Part shown: positions 32,721-43,210 of the stretch, one piece after another
How the letters are laid out: each line of letters opens with the position of its first letter
Numbering within the stretch: position 1 is the stretch's first letter
Assembly (NCBI GenBank): GCA_963575745.1
Contig: CAUYUJ010014173.1
Coordinates: 192,419 to 256,418 of the forward strand
Direction of reading: 5' to 3'
Source: Prorocentrum cordatum
Taxonomy: Eukaryota; Sar; Dinophyceae; Prorocentrales; Prorocentraceae
Length of the DNA stretch: 64,000 bases
Program-made: the position numbers and the translations under genes
Notes under the pieces: generated by a model
Seen by the model: only the letters and a program-made list of their open reading frames with translations
Told to the model about the DNA's origin: nothing
Database searches by the model: none

Positions 32721-34148
32721 CGTGGCCATGCTTATGGCTCCTGATGTACTTGTCGACGTCTCGGTCGTTGGCGGCCTCCGACGGGCGCCCCCGCGGGAGG
32801 GCGCCGCGCGGCAGTCCGTGGGGCGGGGCAGCGAGGCGAGGAGGGGGGGAGGGCGGGGAGCAGGAGCTGCGTTTCGGGGGGAGGGCGGGGAGGAGGGGGG
32901 GGAGAGGGGAGGGGGGGGGGGGAGAGGGCAAGGGGCGAGAGGCGAGAGAGGGAGGCACGCTGGGTGCGCTCGCGCCTCATCGGGCATCCTATCCCTCCCT
33001 CCCTCCCTCCCTCCCATCCGTTCCCCTTGCGCTGCTCGTGTGTCTGTCCTCGGACGCGTGTCATATCCGACCTGCGGCTGCAACAGGAAGACCACATCGT
33101 CTGATGCGCAATCGGAAGAGGTGAGCTGCGTGCACAGGAGGAGGAGGAGGAGGAGGACGAAGTGGCGGGTGAGAAGAAGGATGACCAGGCGGAAAACGAC
33201 GAGGACGAACAGCAGCAGCAGGACCTGGAATGGAAGGAGCGGGAGGAAAATGAGGACCAGGAGAAGGCGGAGGAGAGGAAATGAGGGGGGTGACAGCGAT
33301 GAAGTAAGGTTTGGATTCAGACAAGTGGCCCGCGCTGGGGCGAGAGCGCTATTCGGAACGACAGGAGCAAAGCGCCAATCTGAAAATGAGCCCCACGCTG
33401 CAGCGGGAGCACCCAGCGTGAAACATCAAAAGCAATCGGATGGTAAACAAAACATTAGAAAGGCAACAGGTGAGATCCGGCGTGACCAGAAACGGCACAC
33501 GGAGAGGGCCGAGTAACTTCGGGACGGCGTCACGGGAGAGACGAGCAGTATTCATTTTGTTTCGCTGTTGGGAACGAGGAGAGGAGGAAGGACGAGGAGA
33601 GGAGGAAGTACGAGGAGAGTAGTATCCATGTTGCTCAAGTGTGGAAGGGGGGAAGGGGGCGGGGAGGGGAGGGTCAGGAGCAGGGGGCAGGAACGGCAGG
33701 AGCAGCTGGATCACCGAGCAGGGATGAGGAGCGCGGAACAGGCGACGAAGAGGAGGAGGAGGAGGAGGAGGAGGAGGAGGAGGAGCGCGGAAGAGATGAG
33801 ACGGAGGGAGGGAGGGAAGAAACGAATAGGAGCGCGGAAGAGACGAGGCGGAGGGAGGGAGGGAAGACGAGGCTAACGGGGCCTCTGGGACTCTAGGAAT
33901 CCAGGCTTGCCTCGCGCGCGCCCCCGCAGGGGCACGAGGCCTGGGTAGAGGAAGGGGCCTCCGACGACGGCGACGAAGGCAGCGAAGGCGAAGGGCGGCG
34001 GCGCAGACGAGAGACGACACGAGCTCGGCGGCCGAACGAGCGCAGCGACGCGAAAGGCGTCGACGGCGGTGGCAGCAGCTGGCCCCACGTGGGCAGGGGC
34101 GGCGAGGCGCCTCGAGGATGAGGCAAGGGCGGAGGAAGAGGAGGGCTC
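32721..34148. other. G- and purine-rich region, no supported gene
   Basis: G-runs at 32845-32935, (CCCT)n at 32993-33013, GGA-rich stretches at 33137-33285, 33575-33620 and 33750-33785. Overlapping R-, G- or E-rich frames are by-products. Confidence 0.6.
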
Positions 34149-34364
34149 GGCGGCAACGCATAGGGGCCTCCCGTGCCATATCTTGTTGGCCGGCGCTCGT
34201 CGACGTTGGTCGACGGTGGTCGGCGCTAAATCGACGGCGGCCGACGCTAAGGGACGCTGACCCGACGCTGAATCGGCGCGCTCGCGCCCTGATTACCAGA
34301 CGCTGCTCGACGCCAAAGACGGAATTCAGACGGTATACAAGGCTCCCATAATCTACGACCGAAG
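34149..34364. mobile_element. Foldback element family E, copy 2
   Basis: Left end GGCAACGCATAGGGGCCTCC and right end ACAAGGCTCCCATAATCTAC are imperfect inverted repeats. The core holds TCGACG and CGACGCTAA units. It shares CCATATCTTGTTGG with copy 3. Confidence 0.7.
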
Positions 34365-36085
34365 GAGGAGGGTCGGAGACAGACCATGACAAAGTCTCCG
34401 CCCCTCCCTGCCGATCCGCGCGAGCGGAGGGCTCGGCACGCGCAGCGCCCCACAGGTCGGCGTCGGCCCACCACTGCGCCATGCCACGGTTGGCGTGTGC
34501 AGGCCTGCTTGCCTCTGGCCTTCCTGGGCGCACGGATGCGTGACCCCCCCTACCCCTGCACAGTGCGGTGGTGGGTGTATGCGCGGCTCCGCAGCGGGTG
34601 CGGCGGTTCGAGTCGCTCGTGGTCGCTGAAGCACATGCTCTATTCTGCAGCCCTGCCCCTGCTTTGCTGCTTGATGTCAACACTGCTGTCTTTCCAAGGC
34701 TCCACGTGCGCTGGACACAATAGCGAGGCGACGCAAAGAGATGGGGAACATTGACGGGGAGAAGCTGGTGGATGCGCACAATGCCGCGCCACTCGGGGGA
34801 AGCGGTGGCGTTGGGGCGAGCCGAATCGTAAATTCGACGTGGAGCTTCTTGGCGTGCGTGTTCGCCGTGCGGTCGACGAACACGCCCTCAGCGCGCCACT
34901 TCACCGTTTGGTCGCCGCGATTGCACTCCTTACGTGGCGACCTGGGTCTCGACTCACCCCTGCAGGGTACAACGCGAAGAGGTCACCCAGCGCCACGAAT
35001 CGGCAACCCCGGCGCTTCGCTAACGGGCGCCTCCATGCCGAAGACCTACGCGCGCTCCATGCCTGCGGCCAGGCACGGGCCGTTCGGCACCGAAGGGCAG
35101 GCCAGCCGAGCTGGGGACCTGGTGCCGGGGGCGGCGCCTTCCCCTGCGGCTCCGCATGCGTTGAGCCGCGAAGGCGCGGCGGAGGGTGCGCCGAAGCGCC
35201 TGCCGAAGCGCACGCGTGCGAAACGCTGTGAGACACTGCGCAGCCAAGCGCACGCCTGCTAAAGCGTACACCTGGGGGGTGGTCGCCTGGCAGCCAAGAT
35301 CTCGAGATTTGCCTCGCGGAGGTCCACCCGCAGTGCCAGTCGTGCTCCGGCCCCGTCGGCGCGGAGCCGAGCGCGTCGTGGGCGCGGAGGCCGTGCTGGA
35401 ACTTCAAGCGTGTCCACGCTCCTGCCCCGAAGGGGTCCTCTCGGCTACGCGCAAGAGTGACCCTAAGCAAGAAGGAACTTTGGTGCGTGACTTTCGGGGA
35501 GGCCAAACCCGAGGGCGCAAGACGCTGCTATCTCATCGCATTCAGTCATCTAGGGAACCCACTATGCCCGCACCAAAGGTCACTCCAGCGAAAGGTCACT
35601 CCTACGTCTAGCCAATCCTCCCCGTCCTCATTCGCACGTGGAGCGAGAAACGGACGGCCTGGGACCCTTGGAGGACTCCGCGCCAGCTCGCGACGACCGT
35701 GATCGACCACGATGACGACAATGACGACGGCATGACGGGGAGGAAGAGAGGGAAGAAGGCACGGCGTCGGTGTGCCCGTATGCCTGAGAGGGGCAACTGT
35801 GAAAGGAAAATCCAAATCCGACCCTTCTCCGCAACCGCATGACCCGGGCGTGCCGGTGGCAGAAACCCAAGGCGCTGCCCAGGCAACAACCTCGGTGCTT
35901 TCGGGCCTCCGGGTCTGCTCGAGGGGAGGTGTCTCAGTCGGAATCGCTGTAGGAGCAAGAGGAAGAGTGCACGTGGCTATCCGGCGGGCTCCACGACTCG
36001 GCGGCAGCCAGCCAGCCACTCTTCAGTCCATGAGGAAGTGGCCGGTGAAGTCGCCGACGAAACGACGTTGATGAAGTGGAGTGCG
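34365..36085. other. Unassigned GC-rich region
   Basis: Overlapping frames on both strands, none with a recognisable domain. A short GCGCACGCGTGCG-rich patch lies at 35200-35260. Confidence 0.45.
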
Positions 36086-36285
36086 ACGAGTAAGAGGGAG
36101 GAGGAGGGGAAGGTGTGGGGCAAGGAGGGAGGAGGACGAGGAGGAAGGAGGGGGGAGGAGAAGGAGGGGGTGAGGACGAGGAGGGAGGAGGAGGAGGAGG
36201 AGGAGGGATGAAAACCACGTTAGGAGGGAGGAGGAGGGGATGGCGTGGAGCAGGAAGGGCTGGCGAGGGGGGGGGGACACGCGGC
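36086..36285. repeat. GGA/GAGG purine tract
   Basis: Imperfect GGA and AGGAGGGG units with GGAGGAGGAGG at 36180-36205. Confidence 0.85.
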
Positions 36286-36437
36286 AGACGGGGGCGGCGC
36301 TGCGGGGCCTGGACGCAGGTGATCAGGGCGCGCGCCTGGCTCGGCCCCCCGGCGCCCGGCCGGCCCACCCGTCGGCCACCGCTCGCGCAGCCCGCGCCAC
36401 TCTTGCTGTGAGACCCTCGTCCGATGGAGCACTACAC

Positions 36438-36627
36438 TTATGTCGGGCGTGTCCCCCTACAGGGGGGTTTTCGACGAAAAATAAAACATACCCCAAAAAT
36501 ACTCCAGAAAGGGAAAACAAAATAGTCCAAAAATAGTCCCCAGACTATGTTTGGACTATTTTTGGATTTTTTTTCTGAGGTATTGTTCGTCGAAAATCCC
36601 CCTGTAGAGGGGGACAGGCCCGACTTA
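36438..36627. mobile_element. MITE family C, copy 2, with perfect 9-bp target duplication
   Basis: 190 bp bounded by TTATGTCGGGC and GCCCGACTTA. The 9-mer GCACTACAC is present on both sides (36429-36437 and 36628-36636), which fixes the ends exactly. The interior aligns with copy 1. Confidence 0.92.
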
Positions 36628-36633
36628 GCACTA

Positions 36634-36671
36634 CACGTTTCGTGTGGCCACCGACAGCCACACGAAACGTG
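36634..36671. repeat. Perfect 15-bp hairpin
   Basis: CACGTTTCGTGTGGC, an 8-base loop, then its exact complement GCCACACGAAACGTG. It begins within the right-hand target duplication of MITE C copy 2. Confidence 0.9.
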
Positions 36672-36917
36672 CGATCCTCCACCTGAGCATCGCACGGGCT
36701 CTCTGCCAGCCGGCAGCCACGCCAAGCATGTGACTCGGCGGTGCACAAACGTCCCTTTAGCAAACCTCCCCTCAATGAAAACGGCCTGGGATCGAAACCG
36801 ACGGACCTGGACCCGCAAAAATGACGGCCGCGACGCCCTCTCGCGAACCTAAAGCGGCCAATTCGCGAATCGACGTGTCAGGGCAGGAGGTCTATCCACC
36901 TCCCACTTGGACGCCCG

Positions 36918-37103
36918 AAATGGGTACGGAAAGAATGGGTACAATGCCCAACAACAAATGTTGTCCCAAACCAACAGCCGCCGCTGTTGGGCAGGCGGCC
37001 CTCTGCCTCGAATGGACACAGGCCGCGGCGGCGTGGACAGCGAATCCTGGTCCAAATGAACAGGAACTGCGAATTGGGCATTGTACCCATTCTTTTGGCA
37101 CCA
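36918..37103. mobile_element. Foldback element H
   Basis: A perfect 21-bp inverted repeat, containing AGAATGGGTACAATGCCCAA at 36932-36951 and its complement ending at 37094, encloses about 120 bp with two smaller hairpins (CAACAACAAATGTTG and CCAACAGC-CGCC-GCTGTTGG). The right arm ends a few bases before a (TCC)n tract. Single copy in the window. Confidence 0.75.
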
Positions 37104-37104
37104 T

Positions 37105-37212
37105 CCTCCTCGTCCTCCTCCTCCTCCTCCTCCTCCTCCTCCTCCTCCTCCTCCTCCTCCTCCTCCTCCTCCTCCTCCTCCTCCCCCTCCTCCTCCCCCT
37201 CCTCCCCCCTTG
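37105..37212. repeat. (TCC)n microsatellite
   Basis: About 30 TCC units followed by CCC interruptions. Confidence 0.95.
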
Positions 37213-37366
37213 CGCGTTGGTTGGGCGCCCTCCTCCTCCCCCCCTCGGGCCACGGCCCTCGCCAGCAGAAGCACGCGGCCGGACCCGGCCGCGGGAGCTG
37301 TAGGAGGCCGCGCGCCCGGCCCGCGCGGCCGCACGGGGGCCGAAAACGCTGGAGGGACCGCTGGCC

Positions 37367-37708
37367 TCAGGTCGGGCCTGTCCCCACACAGTCGAGGCGT
37401 TGACCTAAGGAACCCTAAATGAGGAACGAGGCCTCTATTTTCCATAAGTTGAACTTCGATTTCGTATCGAAAACCTAAGGAAAATCCAGGGCAAGCTGCG
37501 AAACAATTAAGGAACACGGAACCCCTCCCCAACGAAAAGGGTTCCTTCTTCAGGGCCCCGACTGTACAGGGGAATTTTGGACGAAGCATGAAAATACACC
37601 AAAAATGCCCAAAAGATGCCCAAAAATACTTATCAAAAAAGAATCGCCGGACTTTTGTTTTGTACTACTTTTTAATATTCCACCCTGTAGAGGGACAGGC
37701 CCGACTTA
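37367..37708. mobile_element. MITE family C, copy 3, split by MITE D
   Basis: The left terminus (TCAGGTCGGGCCTGTCCCC, 37367-37385) and the remainder (CAGGGGAATTTTGGACG... to CCCGACTTA, 37567-37708) align with one C element. They are separated by MITE D copy 2. Flanks CCGCTGGCC and AAGCTGGCC share seven consecutive bases, supporting the 9-bp target duplication. Confidence 0.85.
37389..37564. mobile_element. MITE family D, copy 2, nested in MITE C
   Basis: 176 bp from CAGTCGAGGCG to GGGCCCCGACTG. The right side is followed by TA; the left side is preceded by CA, a changed TA. The insertion point is the TA in the C-family word CCCCCTACAGGGG. The interior shares GAACGA, CTAAGGAA and GTTCCTTCTTCA with copy 1. 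Confidence 0.85.
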
Positions 37709-38245
37709 AAGCTGGCCGCATGCGCATCCGATTCTCGCCCAGGCCGGCTGCGCCGTGTGTGCATCCGGCTCCCGGGTGGACGTCGCAGCCCGGAGACCGT
37801 CGACCGTCCACGCCGTGGGGCCACGCCGGCGACCAGGGCAGGACAGCGGGCACCGTCAACGAGATCAGAGCGGACATGCTGTTGATCCCGATGTTCGCCC
37901 GAACCTTTCTCGCCTCCGACACCCCGATTGCCAGGCATACCGATCGTCAGCATAGACGAACGACCGAAATGACACAACTCAATGGCCCTTCAGTCAGAGC
38001 GGCCCCATGCAGCACCACGCTCCAACGAAGCAATGCTCAATTCGGTCGTGGTCGAAACCATGCTCACCTTCCGATACTGGCCTAATCACAATGCCAACTT
38101 GCATGGCGAATGCTGGGCATAAACAGCACATGTACGTATACACCTGCAAGCGCATGTATATGCATGTGTATGTATGTGCACCTATGCGCTCCTCGAGCTG
38201 TGACTGCACGCCAGGGCTCTTGCTGTGTCTTCTGATGGATGGGTA
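37709..38245. other. Unassigned sequence
   Basis: No recognisable domain. TATGCATGTGTATGTATG-type words occur at 38125-38180. Confidence 0.5.
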
Positions 38246-38445
38246 GGAGGAGGAGGAGGAGGAGGAGGAGGAGGAGGAGGAGGATGAGGAGGAGGAGGAG
38301 GAGGAGGAGGAGGAGGAGGAGGAAGAGAGGAGGAGGAGGAGGAGGAGAGGAGAGGAGGAGGAGGAGGAGGAAGAGGAGGAGAGGAGGGGAGGAGGAAGAG
38401 GAAGAGGAGGAGGAGGAGGAGGAGGAGGAGGAGGAGGAGGAAACC
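38246..38445. repeat. (GGA)n microsatellite
   Basis: GGA with GAT, GAGAGG and GAA interruptions; responsible for G-, E- and R-rich plus frames and P-, S- and L-rich minus frames. Confidence 0.97.
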
Positions 38446-38700
38446 ACGCTCTTCGCCGCGCCAGGGGCAGTGACCCGCTCGCCGGCGCCCCGTGGGCGCC
38501 CATGGCGCCGGGCGGGTCTCCCGAGGACTCGCCGCGGTTGGCGCCCGTGCCCGCCCGTGGGCGCGCCGTGCGCTGGCTGGGTCTCGTCGGGGGGTCGCCG
38601 CGTTGGCGTCCGTGCCCCGCTCGGGGGCGCCTCGCCCGGCGCCCCCGTGCGCGGGGTGGGCTTGCCGGGGCCTCGCCTCGCTGGAACGCGTGCCCGCTCG
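38446..38700. other. GC-rich degenerate repeats
   Basis: Repeated words such as GCCCGTGGGCGC, GGTCTCGTCGGGG and GCGCCGTGCGC suggest a degenerate array. No gene. Confidence 0.5.
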
Positions 38701-39055
38701 TGGGCTATCCGTGGGCAACACAGCTGACACCACACAGCTGGCGCCGCACAGCTTGCAACGCAAAGCCCACACTGCGCAGCTTGCGCCACACACAGCTGGC
38801 GCCGCACAGCTTGCACCACATGGCTGCCGAGGTTTCAGCACACAGCTCACACCACGTGATGTGCACAAGACGGCTCGCACCGCATCGCTCACACCACATG
38901 GTTTATACAAAATGGCTTACACGACACAGCTTGCACTCAAATAGATCGCGCCAAATAACTCATGCCTGATAACTTTCGTAACATAGCATACAACACGTAG
39001 CTGCACCACATAATTTGCCTCGCGTAGCTCACATCGCAAAGCTGGCACAACACAG
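38701..39055. repeat. Degenerate CACAGCTTGCACCACA array
   Basis: Loosely repeated 10- to 20-bp words around GCACAGCTTGCACCACA and CACACCACATGGC. The reverse complement (GGTGCAAGCTGTGTGGC) appears at 62555-62585. Confidence 0.75.
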
Positions 39056-39534
39056 TTTCATATATATATAGTCATATCGCATGAGGTAGCTTGCACAACA
39101 GATCGTCCACTTCCACAATGCGATTATTCACTGCTTAGGACCCACACTGGTTAACACGTGTCTATATATACATATACACAGAGTTGTACACATATGTTGC
39201 GCAAACGAAAATATCCAGCCTGGGGCGCCAAGCTGTGGCGCACCCCGCTGGACTGCTGTCTTGCAATCCCCTGGAGGTACGAGCGACGAAAAGAAGGGTC
39301 TCACACGAGATGGCATTGCGTCCTTGCGCGGTGGCATACGCGGCCTGCCAGCGCGGCAAGCTTCATTGGAGACGAAGGCGCTTACGCGCGACCTTACGCG
39401 GGCAACTTACGCGCGAAGATTGGCGCAATCAGCCCCGCTTTTTTCGTCGCCCGTGTGTCTCTCGTCCTGCCTCCCGTACAATCGGCCCGAATCATAAGGA
39501 TGCGCGATAAGGACGCAAGGGGCCTTGGTCGCCC
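39056..39534. other. Unassigned sequence
   Basis: Short (TA)n at 39060-39070. No recognised domain. Confidence 0.5.
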
Positions 39535-39660
39535 ATTTCGAAGCTCTTCGAGCGGGGCGCGGCCAACGACAGTGGCCAGGAATGGGCCGAGGAGGCAAGG
39601 ATGCCAGGGCACCCTTGGGAAGGTTGCCCATGCTCACTATGCGGGTTGACTGCATCTCTG
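39535..39660. repeat. Dispersed repeat G, copy 2
   Basis: Matches 5455-5575 over GAGCGGGGCGCGGCCA, GGCAAGGATGC, GGGAAGGTTGCCCAT and TGCGGGTTGACTG. Confidence 0.7.
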
Positions 39661-39689
39661 GTCACATCTCCTCCCTGCTGTCGACAGGA

Positions 39690-40480
39690 AGGCCCGCGGC
39701 ACCACCAGAGAGCACTCGGGGGCGTAGGGCCTCAGCGCCCTGGCCGCCCGAGGCTGCCCCAGGACTCCCACAGGGACACCACTGGGCAGTCAAGAGGTCC
39801 CAGGAGGCCTCCCTCCAAGAGCGCCCCAGGCGGACCCAAAGAGCCCAAGGCGGCCCAGGATGGCCACGAGGCGGCGGCCCCATGACGGCCCAAAGGAGGC
39901 CACACGAACCCGCCAAGAGGCTGGAACCGCACGCGGCTGGACTCACATGCGGGACATGCGGAAGCCACGCGCTGGATGTGCATGCGGCACGCCGGCGGGC
40001 CCTTCCGTGAGGGCAGAGCGCCGGGAAGACATGCGGTCACACGTGTGTCCAGCGCTCGCCCAGGCCAGCCACGTCACGTGTATCAAGCTTCCTGGTAGCA
40101 AGAGTACCCAAGCCGCTACGGGAAGGTAACACATCCTGGAATAAAAGATATCGCGGTGTTCGATGCTCTCTGCTTGTCGCCTGTCTTGCTCCCAATGTTG
40201 CTCCAAGGCGCCCCAGATAAGCTTCAAGATAGCCAAGGATGGGCACAAGGCGGCCTTCACCAGCATCGCTCACGACGGCCTTCACCAGCATCGCTCACGA
40301 CGGTCCCACCAGGCCCCAAGCCGCCCACAATGTGCCCTCGACCGTCCCCTAGATGGCCCCAAAGACCCAAATATAGCCCCACTACTGCTCAAGAGACGTG
40401 CGAGACGACCCCCACATGGCCCAAGACACGCCCCAGAGGCGCATGTAAACGTCCCGACAGAGCCTCGGACGCCCCAAGTG
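39690..40480. repeat. Degenerate GCCCAAGA arrays with a 28-bp local duplication
   Basis: At 39690-39910 and 40195-40480 the sequence is made of loose words such as AGGCCACACGA, GGCCCCAAAGA and GCTCCAAGGCG. CCTTCACCAGCATCGCTCACGACGG is directly repeated at 40254-40305 (written here as variants of one 26-bp unit). Confidence 0.6.
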
Positions 40481-42030
40481 GAGGTGGAGGGCGGGGGCAG
40501 CGGCAGCGGCAGAGGGCGAAGCACGCTACGTGCGGCGAAACATGCTGTACGCCGCGGCGCGGCCGAGGCAATCCGCACGCGCGCTCAGGCGGTCTGGGCA
40601 ACGGAGAGCGCAGATTGACCGGCGGCAGGAGTCCAGCGCAAGCTCCCAAACGCTCGCGGCGACGAGCGGGGCCGACCGAGGGGCCCGGAACGAAGACGAA
40701 AGCGAGGACCAACAGAACCCGACGGCCGCGAGGGAGGAGGGAGGGAGGGGAGGGCACTTACATGTGGCAAAGCATTCGGATAGAGGTCTGCTCAGGCGGC
40801 TGACATGTGGGCACCCCACTGGCCGACAGCTGCCAGCCGTATCTCACACACCATCAATCCCGTGTGCTACTGGCTGTTGACACCCTCTGCACAAGCGTCG
40901 CCTGCGACATCACACTTGTTGCCTGCCATGTGTGGCACAGCCTGTGCAGAGCATGTGCGAACTTCGCCAGTTCATGGCGGATACGATTTTAGTCTGCGTA
41001 TGCCCCGTCCGTTGATCATAGTTTATCTAGTTTCACGTGCGCCACTCGTGTATAGAGTCCTGCGTGCAGCTTTTCCTTCATCACATGTTTTGTGCATCTA
41101 CGTGTCTCGCAAAGTTGAGTTGCTATCGAGGCGCGCATCATGCCTTACATTACATGTGCTTCACATGCTGTATCGGACTGGGCTGGGCTCGATGCGCTTG
41201 CGCTGTTCACCTGTACGTGGATGCAGGCGGAGTGCAGCATGATATATGCAAGGTCTGGGCCAAGACACCATGGCAACTCTGGCCGTCGCCTGCTGTCGAG
41301 ACATTGAATTCGGATGGTTTCCAGATGGGCTTGTATACTTGAAGGGGCCCTGGGACACACAAATAAATACACACAAATAACAGGATTCACCATAGTTTCC
41401 CATATCTTCTGGGTTTTTGTCTTCCCCCCACTTCCCATATTTTCCTATCTCTTCTGGGTGATCGACGATCAATTGTGTCTGTGTGTATTTTTTCCCCTCC
41501 TGTATATTTGCCGCCCGTGGAGTCAGCGAGACCTGGAGGTGAGCCTGGCTGGCGCCCACCGCGGGGAACCGACCTCCCAGGACCCCAGAAGGGGCGGTGG
41601 ATTATGTCATATTTAGGCCCCAGGGAGTCAGAGTCTATCGGTATCCACCGCCTCTCGAGGTCCAGGGAGATCGGCTCTCCAGGCGGCGGACAGGCCAGTG
41701 AGGCGGCCGAACGGTCTGGTACCCTCCACGGGTGCGTGGCCGAAATGGGGGTTCCGCGGTGCGGATTGCTGTTGCTGCTGCTGCTCGCCGTCTTCACCCG
41801 CGAGACCCGCCCGAGACGCACCCGCGATCACCCGCGACTGCGGCCTACCCGCGAGCCGCCCGCGTCTCGCCCGCGACCAACCCACATGGCTGCGACAAGA
41901 AAGCTGCGCCTGCGGCGGGCCACTTCGAAACGGCCTCCGTGCCTTGCAGGATGCCGACGATCGCACCGCCGCCTCGCGATTCTCCGAAGCTGCGGAGACT
42001 CTGAAGAAACCGCAACAGCCTCGGGCGAAG
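40481..42030. other. Unassigned sequence
   Basis: Mixed sequence. At 41395-41460 CTTCCCATAT...TCTTCTGGGT occurs twice about 45 bp apart. No domain was recognised. Confidence 0.45.
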
Positions 42031-42200
42031 CACCTGTTTGGCGGCGCGCAGAAGGGGGGTGGCGGGAGGGGGGAAGGCCTCTTGGAAGGAGGCTGCTTCT
42101 GAGAAGGCGCCGGCCTTACATCTACAGAGAAGGACCGCGCCTCCTGAGAAGCAGGGGTGCTTCTGAGAAGCCCTCCCCCCTCCCCCCGCCCCCCCATCTG
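42031..42200. mobile_element. Foldback-like element family I, copy 2 (diverged)
   Basis: A left G-rich arm (GGGGGGTGGCGGGAGGGGGGAA) and right C-rich arm (CCCTCCCCCCTCCCCCC) enclose CTTCTGAGAAG palindromes, the same arrangement as 8808-9003. Confidence 0.5.
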
Positions 42201-42387
42201 TGGCTGACTCGTCGCGTCTGGTGGAGCAGCAGCGGCCCAAGCGGCCGCCCCTCCCCGCCCCAGCCCGGCCACGACGTCGGACAGAGACAGAGACAGAGAC
42301 ATGCAGCTGGACGTCCCCCCGGGCCGCCAGGCGCGCACACGCACCCGCCCCTGGCCCTCCAGGGCCACGTCGCGAACCCTGGCCGGC

Positions 42388-42550
42388 CTCCTCCTCCTCC
42401 TCCTCCTGGTCCTCCTCCTCCTCCTCCTCCTCCTCCTCCTCTCCTCCTCCTCCTCCTCCTCCTCCTCCTCCTCCTCCTCCTCCTCCTCCTCCTCCTCCTC
42501 CTCCTGATCCTCCTCCTCCTCCTCCGCCTCCTCCTCCTCCTCCTCCTCCG
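42388..42550. repeat. (TCC)n microsatellite
   Basis: About 50 TCC units with GTCC, GATCC and GCC interruptions. Confidence 0.95.
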
Positions 42551-42605
42551 GTCCCGGAGCGGCGGAGAGCGGAGAAGCGCCTGCCTGCCAGGGCCACCCC
42601 AGCCT

Positions 42606-42925
42606 GGACTGCGGGTTGGGGGGGGGTACGAGTTCCACACGTGTTTTTGTCCATGCTCCCCGACGCCCCGCCCCCCCCCCCCCCCCCGGGAATCGGAGAG
42701 CAAATTGGGGCTCTTCGGGTCGGGTTGAGGTGGCTTGGCGGGTGGTGAAGAAGGGGGTTCGGTCCACGGCCCACCAAGGGGGGGGGGGGGGACGGGCTCC
42801 ACATGTGTTTTTCAATGTTCCTCGACGCCCCCCACCAAACTGGGAATGGAGGGCGAATTGGGGCCTTCGGGTGGGGTTGAGGTGGTTGGTGAAGAAGGGG
42901 GTTTGATCCCACACGGCCCACAGGC
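42606..42925. repeat. Tandem duplication of about 170 bp
   Basis: Two adjacent copies share TCCACA(C/T)GTGTTTTT, TCGACGCCC or CGACGCCCC, GGGAAT(C/G)G, AATTGGGGC, TTCGGGT and GTGAAGAAGGGGGTT. A poly-C run of about 17 lies in copy 1 (42670-42688) and a poly-G run in copy 2 (42778-42791). Confidence 0.85.
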
Positions 42926-43059
42926 CCCTAATCGGCCAGAGGGGATCGGAAGGGACTGGCTGACACCCGTCGGCGCTGACGCCCGTCGCGCGCGCCCCGA
43001 GGGTGGCGTCCCAAAGGCTGTCGGGGATCTTCTGACCCGAGTCAGTCCAGGCCCTGGTC

Positions 43060-43210
43060 AGTCAAGCCTTGCAGAATCCTGCAATATCCTGCAAGATCCT
43101 GCACCCAAACCCGGGCCAATGCGAAGGATCCTGCAAGATACTGCAAGATCGTGCACCCAAACCCACGTCAGTGCGACCCTGGCTCTGCAGGATCCTGCAA
43201 GATCGGGCGC
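43060..43210. repeat. Short repeats TGCAAGATCCTGCA / CACCCAAACCC
   Basis: Six or more copies of TGCA(A/G)(G/T)ATC(C)TGC plus two copies of GTGCACCCAAACCC-like sequence. Confidence 0.8.

Noticed and set aside
34540-34625. tRNA-like B box GGTTCGAGTC
   Set aside because: No matching A box, acceptor stem or cloverleaf could be drawn around it.
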